From NCBI GenBank assembly GCA_019459055.1, contig JAIBEI010000013.1:1-58778 (forward strand): 58,778 bases of DNA. Direction: 5' to 3'. Both the position numbers and the translations under genes were made by a program. This DNA comes from Thiobacillus sp. (GTDB lineage Bacteria > Pseudomonadota > Gammaproteobacteria > Burkholderiales > Thiobacillaceae). Below are positions 1 through 8,091 of the stretch, piece after piece; position 1 is the stretch's first letter, and every line of letters starts with the position of its first letter. The notes under the pieces were generated by a model, which worked only from the letters and a program-made list of their open reading frames with translations, was not told the DNA's origin and searched no databases.

Positions 1-350
1 CGAATACGTGCGCTCACGTCACGAGCGCAAGAAGGTCGAGATGCTCTTTGCGCACCTCAAGCGAATACTGAAACTTGATCGGCTGCGATTGCGTGGACTT
101 AGTGGTGCGAGCGACGAATTCACCCTGGCTGCAGCGGTCCAAAATCTACGTCGTTTGGCCATGCTGACCGCGCAAGCCCCACCAATTGACGGGATAGGTG
201 CGTCTGCTTGACGCAAAAACACCAGGATTAACGAAAAAACCGGGCATTAAGACCCGGTTACGAACCTCGAAATGGGCAACGTTTCAAAAAATCACCCTTG
301 ATGGGGAATGGACTCGGCTGCGACATCGAGTTTTTCAACAGAATCGGTCG
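1..350 (+). mobile_element. 3' end of a DDE-transposase insertion sequence, cut by the window edge
   Basis: This is the right-hand part of an IS. It holds the transposase C-terminus (stop at 209-211), a non-coding tail with a 7-bp hairpin (238-259, AACCGGG/CCCGGTT), and a terminal sequence at 331-350 (tttttcaacagaatcggtcg). That 20-mer is the exact reverse complement of 58634-58653, where another IS begins in the same orientation. I therefore take 331-350 as the right inverted repeat. The exact outer boundary could be 5 nt shorter, because I cannot separate the inverted repeat from its flank. Confidence 0.8.
2..211 (+). CDS. IS5/IS1182-like transposase, C-terminal fragment
   Basis: The frame is open from the window edge to the stop at 211, so only the last ~69 residues are seen. 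It contains HERKKVEMLFAHLK, which fits the R(3)E(6)K part of the Y(2)R(3)E(6)K signature of IS4/IS5-superfamily DDE transposases (R, KKV, catalytic E, MLFAHL, K). The Y position is occupied by R. After it come an RLRLRG segment and a conserved-looking NLRRLAML helix. The truncation is due to the window edge, so whether the element is intact cannot be judged here. A copy starting at 58719 encodes a fitting N-terminus. Confidence 0.8.
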   Translation, partial: EYVRSRHERKKVEMLFAHLKRILKLDRLRLRGLSGASDEFTLAAAVQNLRRLAMLTAQAPPIDGIGASA

Positions 351-411
351 AACTGAGACAGTGGTAGGTCGGTTGAGTTGAAGCGCCTGGCTGGTTCTAA
401 TAAGCAGGGGT

Positions 412-879
412 TCATGACTTGACTACATTCCACTCGGTTTTGAGCACACCTTGGCTATAGATGCGTAGTGCGCGAAGTGCCTCAGATGTGTCTTCACAGG
501 ACTTGTAAGAATCGAAGGCTGTCTGCACAAGACCCGCAAGCGTTGTGTGCTCATCTTCGTTGGGGTTCAAGAGAAGGAGTATCTTCTCGCGTAACCGAGC
601 AGCCTCCTGTTCTTTTTCACGATCCTCCCTTTCTTTTAGTTCCCGCACTTCCTTTGGTTCATCCACTGAAGGCAGTACATACCAGCGGTTTATTGAAATG
701 AGTGAGATGTACAAACTCAAGTTATCCCGAAGGTCATTTATCCACGCTTGGCGCATTGGCCCAAGCATTTGTCGCTTTCCCGCACGGTATGACACAAAAG
801 GGGCGACGATCACTGCAACGAGTGCTGTCGCTGCCGAAATTAGTGAGGCCCAGACTTCAGGCTGAATTTCAGGTTGCAT
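412..879 (-). CDS. Small membrane-anchored protein of unknown function
   Basis: This is a 155-residue protein I do not recognise. Residues ~10-32 form one hydrophobic segment (AALVAVIVAPFVSY-like) close to the N-terminus. It is followed by RQAWINDLRDNLSLYI and then by a strongly charged stretch (EVRELKEREDREKEQEAARLR) that looks like coiled coil. A mostly cytoplasmic C-terminal part is expected. The base composition is clearly more AT-rich than in the genes beyond 1.2 kb, and the gene lies between an IS end (350) and a dispersed repeat (1041), so recent acquisition is likely. It has no recognisable partner. A transmembrane segment plus coiled coil occurs in some phage-defence effectors, but nothing here proves that. 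Confidence 0.6.
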   Translation of the reverse strand: MQPEIQPEVWASLISAATALVAVIVAPFVSYRAGKRQMLGPMRQAWINDLRDNLSLYISLISINRWYVLPSVDEPKEVRELKEREDREKEQEAARLREKILLLLNPNEDEHTTLAGLVQTAFDSYKSCEDTSEALRALRIYSQGVLKTEWNVVKS

Positions 880-1263
880 GGGTATTGATCAAAATATTTA
901 GTTATCGACCCCATTGGTCCGAGAATAACTATATGAATAGCTCCCAGTTTACTAGACTCCTTCGAGCCTCAAGCTTGTGCGTCTGTTTTGGCACCGACAA
1001 GCAGACGCTTGATGAGGTTGGCCTGAATGGCCGCAATGGGTCGGGTGCCGTCCCTCGCCCGTGACTAAAGCTGCCGTTCAGGCAGAGTACGGCGTCAACG
1101 GCGGCAATCAGCGCGACACCGGCCATTGGATTTGGTCAGCGCCACCGGCCGCAATGGCCGAGAAGCGGAAGTTTCGGAGTTTCATTTGAGCGCCAGCACA
1201 GGGCAGGCCTGAGTCTTTCGATCAGCGCAAATTTGACCAGCAGCCCCAGGCCAAGCCGGCGGC
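880..1263. other. Intergenic stretch holding a dispersed repeat
   Basis: No convincing gene is present. Positions 880-1000 are AT-rich and look like the upstream region of the minus-strand gene that starts at 879. From about 1041 the sequence becomes GC-rich and matches the inverted copy near 58.5 kb. A 65-codon minus-strand frame (929-1126) is just the translation of this repeat. Positions 1161-1263 lie downstream of the regulator gene that ends at 1264, and I see no clear terminator there. Confidence 0.6.
1041..1160 (-). repeat. ~120-bp dispersed repeat, left copy (inverted relative to 58518-58636)
   Basis: Read on the minus strand, this copy aligns with 58518-58636 on the plus strand over its whole length. 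By eye the identity is roughly 85-90% with one single-base indel. Both copies contain the small hairpin CTGCC-gttca-GGCAG (around 1070-1085 here). The pair sits just inside the IS ends at the two edges of the window, each copy reading outward. I assign no function; it looks like an old non-coding dispersed element. Confidence 0.75.
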
Positions 1264-1896
1264 TTAATGCCGCTTGTGGTCTTCCTTCAGCGCCAGGGTG
1301 GCGACCTGGACGCGGTTGCGCAGGCCGAGCTTTTCCATGATGTTGCGCAGGTGGTTGCGCACGGTGTTTTCCGACAGCGTCATCTGGTAAGCGATGGCCT
1401 TGTTGGACAGGCCTTCCTTCACGTGGTTGACGATTTCCATTTCGCGCGCGGTCAGTGCCGACAGTGCGCTGTTGTTGAGTTCGCCGCGCGCCATCTTCTG
1501 CATGATGTTGAGCGGGAAACTGCTCTGGCCGTCGCACACGCTGCGGATGGCGGCGAGCACCTGGTCGGGTTCGCTGGACTTGATGACGTAGCCGTCGACG
1601 CCGGACGAGATCGCTTCGGAGATCTCCTCGTCGGAGTCGGCAATGGTGAGCATGATGACCTTGATGCCGAGGTCGCGCAGGTCGGAGACGAGGTCGAGGC
1701 CGTCGGCGTCGGGCAGCGAGCGGTCGAGCAGCGCGGCATCGGCACGGTTGCCCGCCGCCAGCCAGGCGCGCAGCTCGGCGGCGTTGGCCAGCTGCGCGGT
1801 GAGCGTGAGGTCCGGCTCCTGCTGGATGTAGCCCGCCACGCCCATGCGCAGCAGGGGGTGATCGTCAATGAGAATGATGTTCAAGGGGGTTGGCAT
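1264..1896 (-). CDS. NarL/FixJ-family response regulator
   Basis: This 210-residue two-domain regulator has a receiver domain at the N-terminus, with acidic pair D11/D12, phospho-acceptor D58 (in ALLDRSLPDADG), T84 and K106. A LuxR-type helix-turn-helix follows at about 145-195 (LTAREMEIVNHV and SNKAIAYQMTLSENTVRNHL). It should bind DNA after phosphorylation by a histidine kinase, but no kinase gene is adjacent, so it is an orphan here. The ATG at 1896 is chosen because GGAGAC lies about 8 nt upstream; the frame stays open further upstream without a better start. It lies in the same direction as the dioxygenase gene but 212 bp after it, so it probably has its own promoter. Confidence 0.85.
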   Translation of the reverse strand: MPTPLNIILIDDHPLLRMGVAGYIQQEPDLTLTAQLANAAELRAWLAAGNRADAALLDRSLPDADGLDLVSDLRDLGIKVIMLTIADSDEEISEAISSGVDGYVIKSSEPDQVLAAIRSVCDGQSSFPLNIMQKMARGELNNSALSALTAREMEIVNHVKEGLSNKAIAYQMTLSENTVRNHLRNIMEKLGLRNRVQVATLALKEDHKRH

Positions 1897-2068
1897 TGGG
1901 TCTCCGTTGAATGTGAAGCGACACGCTATTATGCCGGCAGCCTGCGCGGTGCTTTTTCGAATACCGCATGATAGACCGGAATGGGCAGCCGTTTCAGCAA
2001 TCTGCCCGCCCCCCCAGCGTGATACTCCCGCGGTATTTCGAACGCATTGCGAAGTGAAGTGCTCCAGC

Positions 2069-2095
2069 GAGCGTGCGGGTTGATGGCGCACGCTC
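2069..2095 (-). terminator. Hairpin downstream of the dioxygenase gene
   Basis: A perfect 9-bp stem, GAGCGTGCG (2069-2077) and CGCACGCTC (2087-2095), with a 9-nt loop, starts 14 nt after the stop of the 2109-2858 gene. There is no T-run after it on the minus strand, so it may be a weak terminator or an RNA 3'-end stabiliser. Confidence 0.4.
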
Positions 2096-2108
2096 CAAGC
2101 TTCCTTGA

Positions 2109-2858
2109 TCAGCCTTGGCGGCTCTCTGCAATCTGCGCGCAATACTGCTGCAAATGCTCCGGCACGCCGGGCGGGCAGGCGCCGCACTCGCGGTTGCCGG
2201 GCACGGCGTAGTCGATGAACTTGGGGTAGGCGAGCTTCAATTCGCTCATCAGCTTGACGAAGTCGTCCAGCGTGCGCTCGCCGCCGAGCCGGGGATTGCG
2301 TGCCTTTTCCTGGCCGATGGTGCTGATGCGGCGCAGCTCGTAGTCGTGCGCCGGGTAGACCAGGGTGTCGTCGTCGAGCGCGAACAGCTTGCCGCGCACC
2401 GAGTGATAGAGCGCGGTGGCGTCGCCGTTCTGGAAGTCGGTGCGGCCGCAGGCTTCGATCAGCAGCGCATCTCCGCTGTAGAGCCGCCCGTCGTGCAGGT
2501 AGGCAAAGTGGTTGTCGGTGTGGCCGGGGGTGTGGATTGGCGTCAGTTCGACCGAGCCCATCCTGAACGGCGTGCCCTCGACGATACCGGAGTCGGTGCA
2601 CGGCAGCGCATCGAGCGCGGGGCCGGCAATCTTGCTGCCGGCGACTTCCTTCAGCTTCTTTGCCGAGGTGATGTGGTCGGCGTGGATGTGCGTCTCGACG
2701 GTGAATGCGAGCTTGAGCCCGAGCGCGTTGACCGCTGCAAGGTCGCGCTCCCAGGTCGGCAGCACCGGGTCGATCAGCAGCGCCTGGCCGGTTTCCTCGC
2801 AGCCGAGGAGATAGGTGTAGGTGCTGGAAACGGGCTCGAACAGCTGCTTGAAAATCAT
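2109..2858 (-). CDS. ETHE1-like persulfide (sulfur) dioxygenase, MBL fold
   Basis: This 249-residue metallo-beta-lactamase-fold protein has the metal-binding THIHADH motif at residues 56-62, TPGHTDN near 114, YSGDALLI (bridging Asp) and PAHDY near 170. The single THIHADH site, the compact length and the CPPG-type tail fit the ETHE1/sulfur dioxygenase branch better than glyoxalase II. Known members use Fe(II) and O2 to oxidise glutathione persulfide to sulfite, which suits a sulfur oxidizer. AGGAGG lies just upstream of the ATG at 2858. The gene begins 21 nt after glcF, so it may be co-transcribed with glycolate oxidase, an unusual pairing. Substrate is inferred from family only. Confidence 0.8.
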   Translation of the reverse strand: MIFKQLFEPVSSTYTYLLGCEETGQALLIDPVLPTWERDLAAVNALGLKLAFTVETHIHADHITSAKKLKEVAGSKIAGPALDALPCTDSGIVEGTPFRMGSVELTPIHTPGHTDNHFAYLHDGRLYSGDALLIEACGRTDFQNGDATALYHSVRGKLFALDDDTLVYPAHDYELRRISTIGQEKARNPRLGGERTLDDFVKLMSELKLAYPKFIDYAVPGNRECGACPPGVPEHLQQYCAQIAESRQG

Positions 2859-2879
2859 TGGGGCCTCCTGAGGACGTGA

Positions 2880-4118
2880 TCAATGTGCGGCCAGTGCATC
2901 GTCCAGAAGTTCCACCCAGTGTCGCACCGGAATCGTTGTGCCGGATTGCAGGTGGGTGAGGCAGCCGATATTGGCGGTGACGATCATCTCCGGCGCGCAG
3001 GCCTGCAGATTTCCGAGTTTGCGGATTTTCAGTTGGTTGGCGATGTCGGGCTGCAGGATCGAATAGGTGCCGGCGGAGCCGCAGCACAGGTGCTTTTCGG
3101 CCACCGCAGCGAGCTCGAACCCGGCGTCGGTCAGCAGCATTTCGACGCCGCCGGTGAGCTTCTGCCCGTGTTGCAGGGTGCACGGCGGGTGGTAGGCGAT
3201 GCGTTTTTGGGTGAGGGGCGAGGGGTGAGGGGTGAGGGACTTCAGCGCGGCCGCTTCGGAAACGAGGATTTCTGAAATGTCCTTCGTTGCGGCGGACACC
3301 CGCGCCGCCTTTTCCGCATAGGCGGGATCACTGCGCAGCAGCCAGCCGTAGTCCTTCACCATCACGCCGCAGCCCGAGGCGGTCATCACGATCGCCTCCA
3401 CCCCGGCGTCGAGGTGCGGCAGCCAGGCGTCGATGTTGCGGCGCGCGGCGGCGAGGCCGTCCTCGGTGTCGTTGAGGTGGTGCGCCAGCGCGCCGCAGCA
3501 GCCGGCTTCTCTGGCTGCGATCAGCGAGATGCCGATCCGGTCGAGTACGCGTGCGGTGGCGCTGTTGATGTTGGGCTTGATGCCGGGCTGCACGCAGCCC
3601 TGCAGGACCAGCATGCGGCGGGCATGAACCGGCCGCGGCCAGTCGCCCGCGGCTTCGGCTGCGGGAATGCGCAATTTGATGAAGCCGGGCATCAGGCCGC
3701 GCATGCTCTGGCCGAGTTTCAGCGCGCTGTTGAACAGCAGTTGCGTTCCGAGGCCGGTTTTCAGCGCGGCGCGCGCGGCGGTTTCGCGTACGCCGCGTCC
3801 GACCTTTTCCTCGACGAGGTGGCGCCCGATGTCGAGCAGCTTGCCGTATTCCACGCCCGACGGGCAGGTGGTTTCGCAGTTGCGGCAAGTCAGGCAGCGG
3901 TCGAGGTGAAGCTGGGTCTTCGCGGTCGGGGTCGCGCCCTCGAAGACCTGTTTGATCAGGTAGATGCGGCCGCGCGGCGAATCGAGTTCATTGCCGAGGA
4001 GTTGATAGGTCGGGCAGGTGGCGAGACAAAACCCGCAATGCACGCAACTGCGCAGGATGCTTTCGGCGACCTCGCCCTCGGGGGTGTTGCGGAAGGATTC
4101 GGCGAGCGTGGTCTGCAT
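2880..4118 (-). CDS. glcF: Glycolate oxidase iron-sulfur subunit GlcF
   Basis: This is a 412-residue electron-transfer subunit of the membrane-associated glycolate/2-hydroxyacid dehydrogenase GlcDEF, which passes electrons from flavin to the quinone pool. Two ferredoxin-type 4Fe-4S motifs lie in the first ~110 residues (CVHCGFCLATCP and CLTCRNCETTCPSG). They are followed by two CCG domains (GCCGALAHH and LCCGSAGTY). The start at 4118 lies 1 nt after the glcE stop, indicating tight coupling. An in-frame heptamer repeat (3209-3239) encodes an odd SLTPHPSPLT stretch between the CCG domains. The frame and all cysteine motifs are intact, so the enzyme is probably functional. Confidence 0.92.
   Translation of the reverse strand: MQTTLAESFRNTPEGEVAESILRSCVHCGFCLATCPTYQLLGNELDSPRGRIYLIKQVFEGATPTAKTQLHLDRCLTCRNCETTCPSGVEYGKLLDIGRHLVEEKVGRGVRETAARAALKTGLGTQLLFNSALKLGQSMRGLMPGFIKLRIPAAEAAGDWPRPVHARRMLVLQGCVQPGIKPNINSATARVLDRIGISLIAAREAGCCGALAHHLNDTEDGLAAARRNIDAWLPHLDAGVEAIVMTASGCGVMVKDYGWLLRSDPAYAEKAARVSAATKDISEILVSEAAALKSLTPHPSPLTQKRIAYHPPCTLQHGQKLTGGVEMLLTDAGFELAAVAEKHLCCGSAGTYSILQPDIANQLKIRKLGNLQACAPEMIVTANIGCLTHLQSGTTIPVRHWVELLDDALAAH
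3209..3239. repeat. GGGTGAG-type heptamer repeat inside glcF
   Basis: Four consecutive 7-mers (GGGTGAG, GGGCGAG, GGGTGAG, GGGTGAG) follow the string ATGCGTTTTT on the plus strand. On the coding strand they read SLTPHPSPLT inside GlcF. The murG end (44138 onward) has the same ATGCGTTTTT string followed by four CCCTGAC-type heptamers. This suggests a dispersed simple-repeat element that has been tolerated in frame here. Confidence 0.75.
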
Positions 4119-4119
4119 G

Positions 4120-5166
4120 TCAGAAGTCCGGATACAGGCGCCCGCGGTTGAAAATGCCTTCGGGGTCGAAGCGCTGCTTGAGATTGCGGTGCAGCGTCGC
4201 GAGCGCCGGCGTGAGCGGGGCGAACACTCCGTCGACCGGTGCATTGCCGCGGAACAGGGTGGCGTGGCCACCGGCTGTCTTGGCCGCTTCGCGCAGCGCG
4301 GCGGCAGGCAGGTCGCTGGCCAGCCAGCGGACCGCGCCGCCCCACTCGATCCATTGCGCGTCGCCGCGTTGCAACGGCGGCGTGGTGGACTTCACGGCCA
4401 GCCGCCACAGCGGGCGCTTGTCGAAGAAGGGTGTCGCCTGGTCGCGCAGACGCTGCCAGAAGGCGGCGGCATCCTTCAGCGTTTCGCCGCCGAGTTTGGC
4501 CTGCGCAGCCTGCACCGCGGACGCCGCGCCGGACAGCCGCAGCGTCAGCCGGCCGGCGTGCCATGAAGTTGCCGACAGCGGCAGCGGCTGCCCAGCCCAC
4601 TGGTTCATTTTCAGGATGGCGGCCGCTTCGTCCAGTTCGTATTGCAGCGTGGTTTCCGCCTTCGGCCGCGGCAGCACCTTGAGCGAGACTTCGGTGATCA
4701 GGCCGAGCGTGCCGAGCGCGCCGACCATCAGCCGCGACACATCGTAGCCGGCGACGTTCTTGATCACCTGGCCGCCAAAACGCAGCGGCTGCCCGGTGCC
4801 GTCGATCAAGCGCACGCCGAGAACGAAGTCGCGCACCGCACCGGCATAGGGGCGGCGCGGGCCGGACAGGCCGGCGGCGATGCAGCCGCCCAGCGTGGCG
4901 GGTCCATTGAAGTGCGGCGGCTCGAACGCCAGCATCTGATTCTGCCCGGCGAGCAGCGCCTCGATTTCGGCCAGCGGGGTGCCGGCGCGCGCAGTCAGCA
5001 CCAGCTCTTTCGGCTGGTAGTCGACCACGCCTGTGAGCACGCGTGTGTTGAGGACTTCACCTTCATCGGCATTGCCGTAGAAGGTTTTGCTGCCGCCGCC
5101 GTGGATGATCAGTGGCGTGCTGCTGGCGTGGGCGGCGCGGATGCGCTCGATGGTGGCGTCCAGCAT
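4120..5166 (-). CDS. glcE: Glycolate oxidase FAD-binding subunit GlcE
   Basis: This 348-residue protein has a PCMH-type FAD-binding N-terminal half. A glycine-rich segment appears around IIHGGGSKTFYG, and the second FAD loop around PATLGGCIAAGLSGPRRP. GlcE pairs with GlcD to form the flavin part of glycolate oxidase. The ATG at 5166 shares its A with the TGA of glcD (TGATG), so translation is coupled. The C-terminus ends in a typical FDPEGIFNRGRLYP motif. It is slightly shorter than GlcD, as is usual for GlcE proteins. Confidence 0.9.
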   Translation of the reverse strand: MLDATIERIRAAHASSTPLIIHGGGSKTFYGNADEGEVLNTRVLTGVVDYQPKELVLTARAGTPLAEIEALLAGQNQMLAFEPPHFNGPATLGGCIAAGLSGPRRPYAGAVRDFVLGVRLIDGTGQPLRFGGQVIKNVAGYDVSRLMVGALGTLGLITEVSLKVLPRPKAETTLQYELDEAAAILKMNQWAGQPLPLSATSWHAGRLTLRLSGAASAVQAAQAKLGGETLKDAAAFWQRLRDQATPFFDKRPLWRLAVKSTTPPLQRGDAQWIEWGGAVRWLASDLPAAALREAAKTAGGHATLFRGNAPVDGVFAPLTPALATLHRNLKQRFDPEGIFNRGRLYPDF

Positions 5167-6620
5167 CAGAACCTCGGCAACTCGGGATGCGGCAGCTGGC
5201 CGCCGTGGATGTGCATCGCGCCCCACTCGGCGCAGCGATGCAGCTCGGGCACGGCCTTGCCGGGATTCAGCAGCTTGTCGGGGTCGAACGCGGCCTTCAC
5301 CTCGTGAAAGCGCGTCAGCTCCGGCGTGGCGAACTGCACGCACATCTGCTTGATCTTCTCCAGCCCGACGCCGTGCTCGCCGGTGATGGTGCCGCCGACC
5401 TCGACGCACAGTTCGAGAATCCTGCCGCCGAAATTTTCGGCCTTGTGCAGTTCGCCCGGCGTGTTGGCGTCGAACAGGATTAGCGGATGCAGGTTGCCGT
5501 CGCCGGCGTGGAACACGTTGGCAACGGCCAGGCCATATTCCGCGCTCATCTCGCTGATGCGCTGCAGCACGTGCGGCAAAGCGCCGCGCGGAATGGTGCC
5601 GTCCATGCAGTAGTAATCGGGCGCCAGGCGGCCGACCGCGGGGAAGGCCGCCTTGCGACCGGCCCAGAATTTGAGGCGCTGCTCCTCGCTCTCGGCGGTG
5701 CGGATCTCGGTGGCGCCGGAGGCTTCGAGCACTTCGCGCACGGTGAAGATGTCGGCCGACACCTCCTCGTTGACGCCGTCGACTTCGCACAAAAGCAGCG
5801 CCTCGCAGTCGAGCGGGTAGCCGGCGTGGACGAAGGCCTCGGCGGCATGGATGGCGAGGCGGTCCATCATTTCGAGACCGGCGGGAATGACCCCGGCGGC
5901 GATGATGTTGCCGACTGCGGCGCCGGCTTTGGCCACGTCGTCGAACGCCGCCAGCACCACTTGCGCGCGTTCGGGGCGCGGCAACAGCTTGACCGTGATT
6001 TCGGTGATCACCGCCAGCATGCCTTCCGATCCGGTCATGAGCGCGAGCAGATCGTAGCCCGGCGCATCCAGCGCATCGCTGCCGATTTCGAGCAGTTGGC
6101 CGTCGATGGTCCAGGCGCGCAGCTTCTGGATGTTGTGCACGGTGAGGCCGTATTTCAGGCAGTGCACGCCGCCGGAGTTTTCCGCCACGTTGCCGCCGAT
6201 CGAGCAGGCGATCTGCGACGACGGGTCGGGCGCGTAGTAAAGATTGTGCTGCGCGACGGCTTCGGAAATCGCCAGATTGCGTACGCCGGGCTCGACCACG
6301 GCGGTGCGCGCCAGCGGGTCGATCGCCTTGATGCGGTTGAGCTTGGCCAGCACGAGCAACACCGCGCCATCGACCGGCAGCGCGCCGGCGGAAAGCCCGG
6401 TGCCGGCGCCGCGCGCTACCACGGCCACCTTGTGTTGATGGCACAGCTGCAGGATCGCCGCCACCTGCGCCTCGTTCTCCGGCAGCACCACCACGTCGGG
6501 CGTGTTGCGGTACGCCGCCAGGCCGTCGGACTCGAACGGCAGCAGGTCTTCACGCTCGTTGAGCACGCAGTGCGGCGGCAACAGACGGCGTAGCTTTGAG
6601 AGGAAGGCGGGACTGAGCAT
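5166..6620 (-). CDS. glcD: Glycolate oxidase catalytic FAD subunit GlcD
   Basis: This 484-residue flavoprotein oxidises glycolate, or a related 2-hydroxyacid, to the 2-oxoacid. It has the FAD-binding core VVARGAGTGLSAGALP near residue 70 and SIGGNVAENSGG near 140. The C-terminal FAD-oxidase domain has the metal/substrate signature HAGDGNLHPLIL and the ending TGEHGVGLEKI. Its length matches the family. It is the first of the glcD-E-F genes and starts 20 nt after the DUF1537 kinase gene, which suggests one transcript. Glycolate arises from Rubisco oxygenation in autotrophs, a plausible source here. D-lactate or a sugar-acid product is an alternative substrate. Confidence 0.92.
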   Translation of the reverse strand: MLSPAFLSKLRRLLPPHCVLNEREDLLPFESDGLAAYRNTPDVVVLPENEAQVAAILQLCHQHKVAVVARGAGTGLSAGALPVDGAVLLVLAKLNRIKAIDPLARTAVVEPGVRNLAISEAVAQHNLYYAPDPSSQIACSIGGNVAENSGGVHCLKYGLTVHNIQKLRAWTIDGQLLEIGSDALDAPGYDLLALMTGSEGMLAVITEITVKLLPRPERAQVVLAAFDDVAKAGAAVGNIIAAGVIPAGLEMMDRLAIHAAEAFVHAGYPLDCEALLLCEVDGVNEEVSADIFTVREVLEASGATEIRTAESEEQRLKFWAGRKAAFPAVGRLAPDYYCMDGTIPRGALPHVLQRISEMSAEYGLAVANVFHAGDGNLHPLILFDANTPGELHKAENFGGRILELCVEVGGTITGEHGVGLEKIKQMCVQFATPELTRFHEVKAAFDPDKLLNPGKAVPELHRCAEWGAMHIHGGQLPHPELPRF

Positions 6621-6640
6621 GAAGGCGTTGAGGTGTCGGA

Positions 6641-7975
6641 TCAGGCTGCGAGTTTAGCCGGGCTCGCCTGCGCGTGCGAGGGCGCGAGCCGCCGGTAGGC
6701 TTCCGCCAGCGCGCCGTCGTCGCCGACGTTGCCGGGAAAAATGACCACCGGCAGTTGCGGCAGGCGGTGCGCGGGCGGCGTCTGCACCACGGTGACGCCG
6801 GGCAGGATCTGCCCCAGCACGCGCGATGCGGCCAGAGCGAGGCCGGTCGACAGCACGTCGTTGGAGGTGATGCCGCCCTTGCTGATCAGGAAGCCGAGCG
6901 TTTCCGGCAGTCTTTTCACCACATCCATCAGCGTGCCCGACACGGCTTCGCCGAATTTCAATCGCTCCGCCACGCTGGCGAACGTACGCTCCGCGCGGCT
7001 GGTGAACACCACCGGCGTGAGGCCGTGCGCATGGGCGTGGGCGATGCTTGCCGTCAGTTCGTCGACCACTGTCGCGCGCGCGGCCGGCAGGCGGGCGACG
7101 TCGAGCGGCAGGCCGACCACGCCGCGTTGCTTCAAGAGCGCAGTCAGCTGCGCGGTGGTCTTGGCCACGTGCGAGCCGACGACGATGGCGCCGGGCTGGC
7201 CGTCGCGTACCAGGGTGGCAAACGATTCAGCGGCGACCGGCTGCGGCGGCAGCTTCGCCAGCGCGGTGAGCAGCGAGGCCGCGCTGCGGAACAGGAGTCG
7301 CTTGCCGCCGGCGGCAGCGGCCAGCACTGCATCGGCGAACAGCCGGTAGTCGTCGGCTGATTCGCCGTCGACCACGCCCACCGTGTTGTCGTGCATCGCG
7401 GCGAGCCATTCGCCTGCCGCGCCGGCACGCAGGTCGGCCAGCGTCAGGCGCGCCACATCTTTGGCGGCGACGCGGCCAGCGGTTTTTTCCGCGACGTAGT
7501 CGGGCAGATACGCTGTCGTGTAGCCGAACACCGAGTCGCGCGCGAATTCGGTTTCATGCGTCGGCACCGGCTTGCCGTCGACCATCAGGTAGTGCGTGCT
7601 GTCGCGCGTGATGCGGCCGCCCTCGAAGAACGCCGGGGTCAGCAGCGTGGCGTCGAACGGCCCGAGCACGGCGTTCATCACGTCGGTTTCCACCGGATAG
7701 TGGCCGCGCAGGGTCGAGTCCGAGCGGGACACGAACAGCACCGGGCCGTCGTAGTCGGCCAGCGCAGCCTTGAGGTTGACGCACACCTCGCGGGTGACGG
7801 CGGCGGCGCGTTCCGCGTCCATCCCCCGTGTATTGGTCAGGATGAAGAACAGCGGCGCGGCGTCCGCCAGCGCCGTCTTCAGCGTGGTGACGTCCCAGTG
7901 CGTCAGCAGCAGGCAGGAATGCACCGTCTGCGAGCCGGTGGGATCGTCGTCGAGAACGATGATTTTCGGGTTCAT
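6641..7975 (-). CDS. DUF1537 four-carbon acid-sugar kinase family protein
   Basis: This 444-residue protein begins with the signature IVLDDDPTGSQTVH. It also contains TNTRGMDAERAAAVTREV, SRSDSTLRGHYPVE and the C-terminal ISKGGITSNDVLSTGL. These are hallmarks of the DUF1537 (OtnK/DtnK-type) kinases. Characterised members phosphorylate four-carbon sugar acids such as threonate or 3-oxo-tetronate with ATP. The usual partner PdxA2 is absent; the neighbours are a phosphoketolase-like enzyme upstream and GlcD 20 nt downstream. That context points to a different sugar-acid route. The ATG at 7975 gives the canonical N-terminus; the open frame upstream of it is only repeat sequence. Substrate unknown. 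Confidence 0.88.
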   Translation of the reverse strand: MNPKIIVLDDDPTGSQTVHSCLLLTHWDVTTLKTALADAAPLFFILTNTRGMDAERAAAVTREVCVNLKAALADYDGPVLFVSRSDSTLRGHYPVETDVMNAVLGPFDATLLTPAFFEGGRITRDSTHYLMVDGKPVPTHETEFARDSVFGYTTAYLPDYVAEKTAGRVAAKDVARLTLADLRAGAAGEWLAAMHDNTVGVVDGESADDYRLFADAVLAAAAGGKRLLFRSAASLLTALAKLPPQPVAAESFATLVRDGQPGAIVVGSHVAKTTAQLTALLKQRGVVGLPLDVARLPAARATVVDELTASIAHAHAHGLTPVVFTSRAERTFASVAERLKFGEAVSGTLMDVVKRLPETLGFLISKGGITSNDVLSTGLALAASRVLGQILPGVTVVQTPPAHRLPQLPVVIFPGNVGDDGALAEAYRRLAPSHAQASPAKLAA

Positions 7976-7993
7976 GGTCGAAACCTTTTTCTG

Positions 7994-8083
7994 TCCGCGA
8001 ATACCCGAAGGGCATAAAGGACGCGAAGAAACGCGAAGGAAAAAACCTAGGTTTTCTTCACGGCCCTTCGCGTTCTTCGCGGA
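7994..8083. repeat. CGCGAAGG palindromic dispersed repeat, copy 1
   Basis: This 90-bp inverted structure between the TPP-enzyme gene and the DUF1537 gene begins TCCGCGAA and ends TTCGCGGA. Imperfect arms (GACGCGAAGAAACGCGAAGG opposite CCTTCGCGTTCTTCGC) surround a palindromic centre (aacctaggtt). It belongs to the same family as 19319-19400. On RNA it would form a large hairpin inside the putative operon and could modulate expression of the downstream genes. Confidence 0.8.
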
Positions 8084-8091
8084 TGCATTTT

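Noticed and set aside
929-1126. Small minus-strand frame in the left repeat
   Set aside because: It is a translation of the dispersed repeat; the right copy has a similar but diverging frame, with no sign of a functional protein.
1264-3183. A very long minus-strand open frame of about 639 codons
   Set aside because: Only its last 210 codons are a real gene (the NarL-type regulator). The rest is an alternative frame over the dioxygenase and glcF genes, a common effect of high GC.
3209-3239. Short direct repeats as a CRISPR-like array
   Set aside because: The units are contiguous 7-mers with no spacers and lie within coding sequence. No CRISPR array or cas gene was seen in the window.
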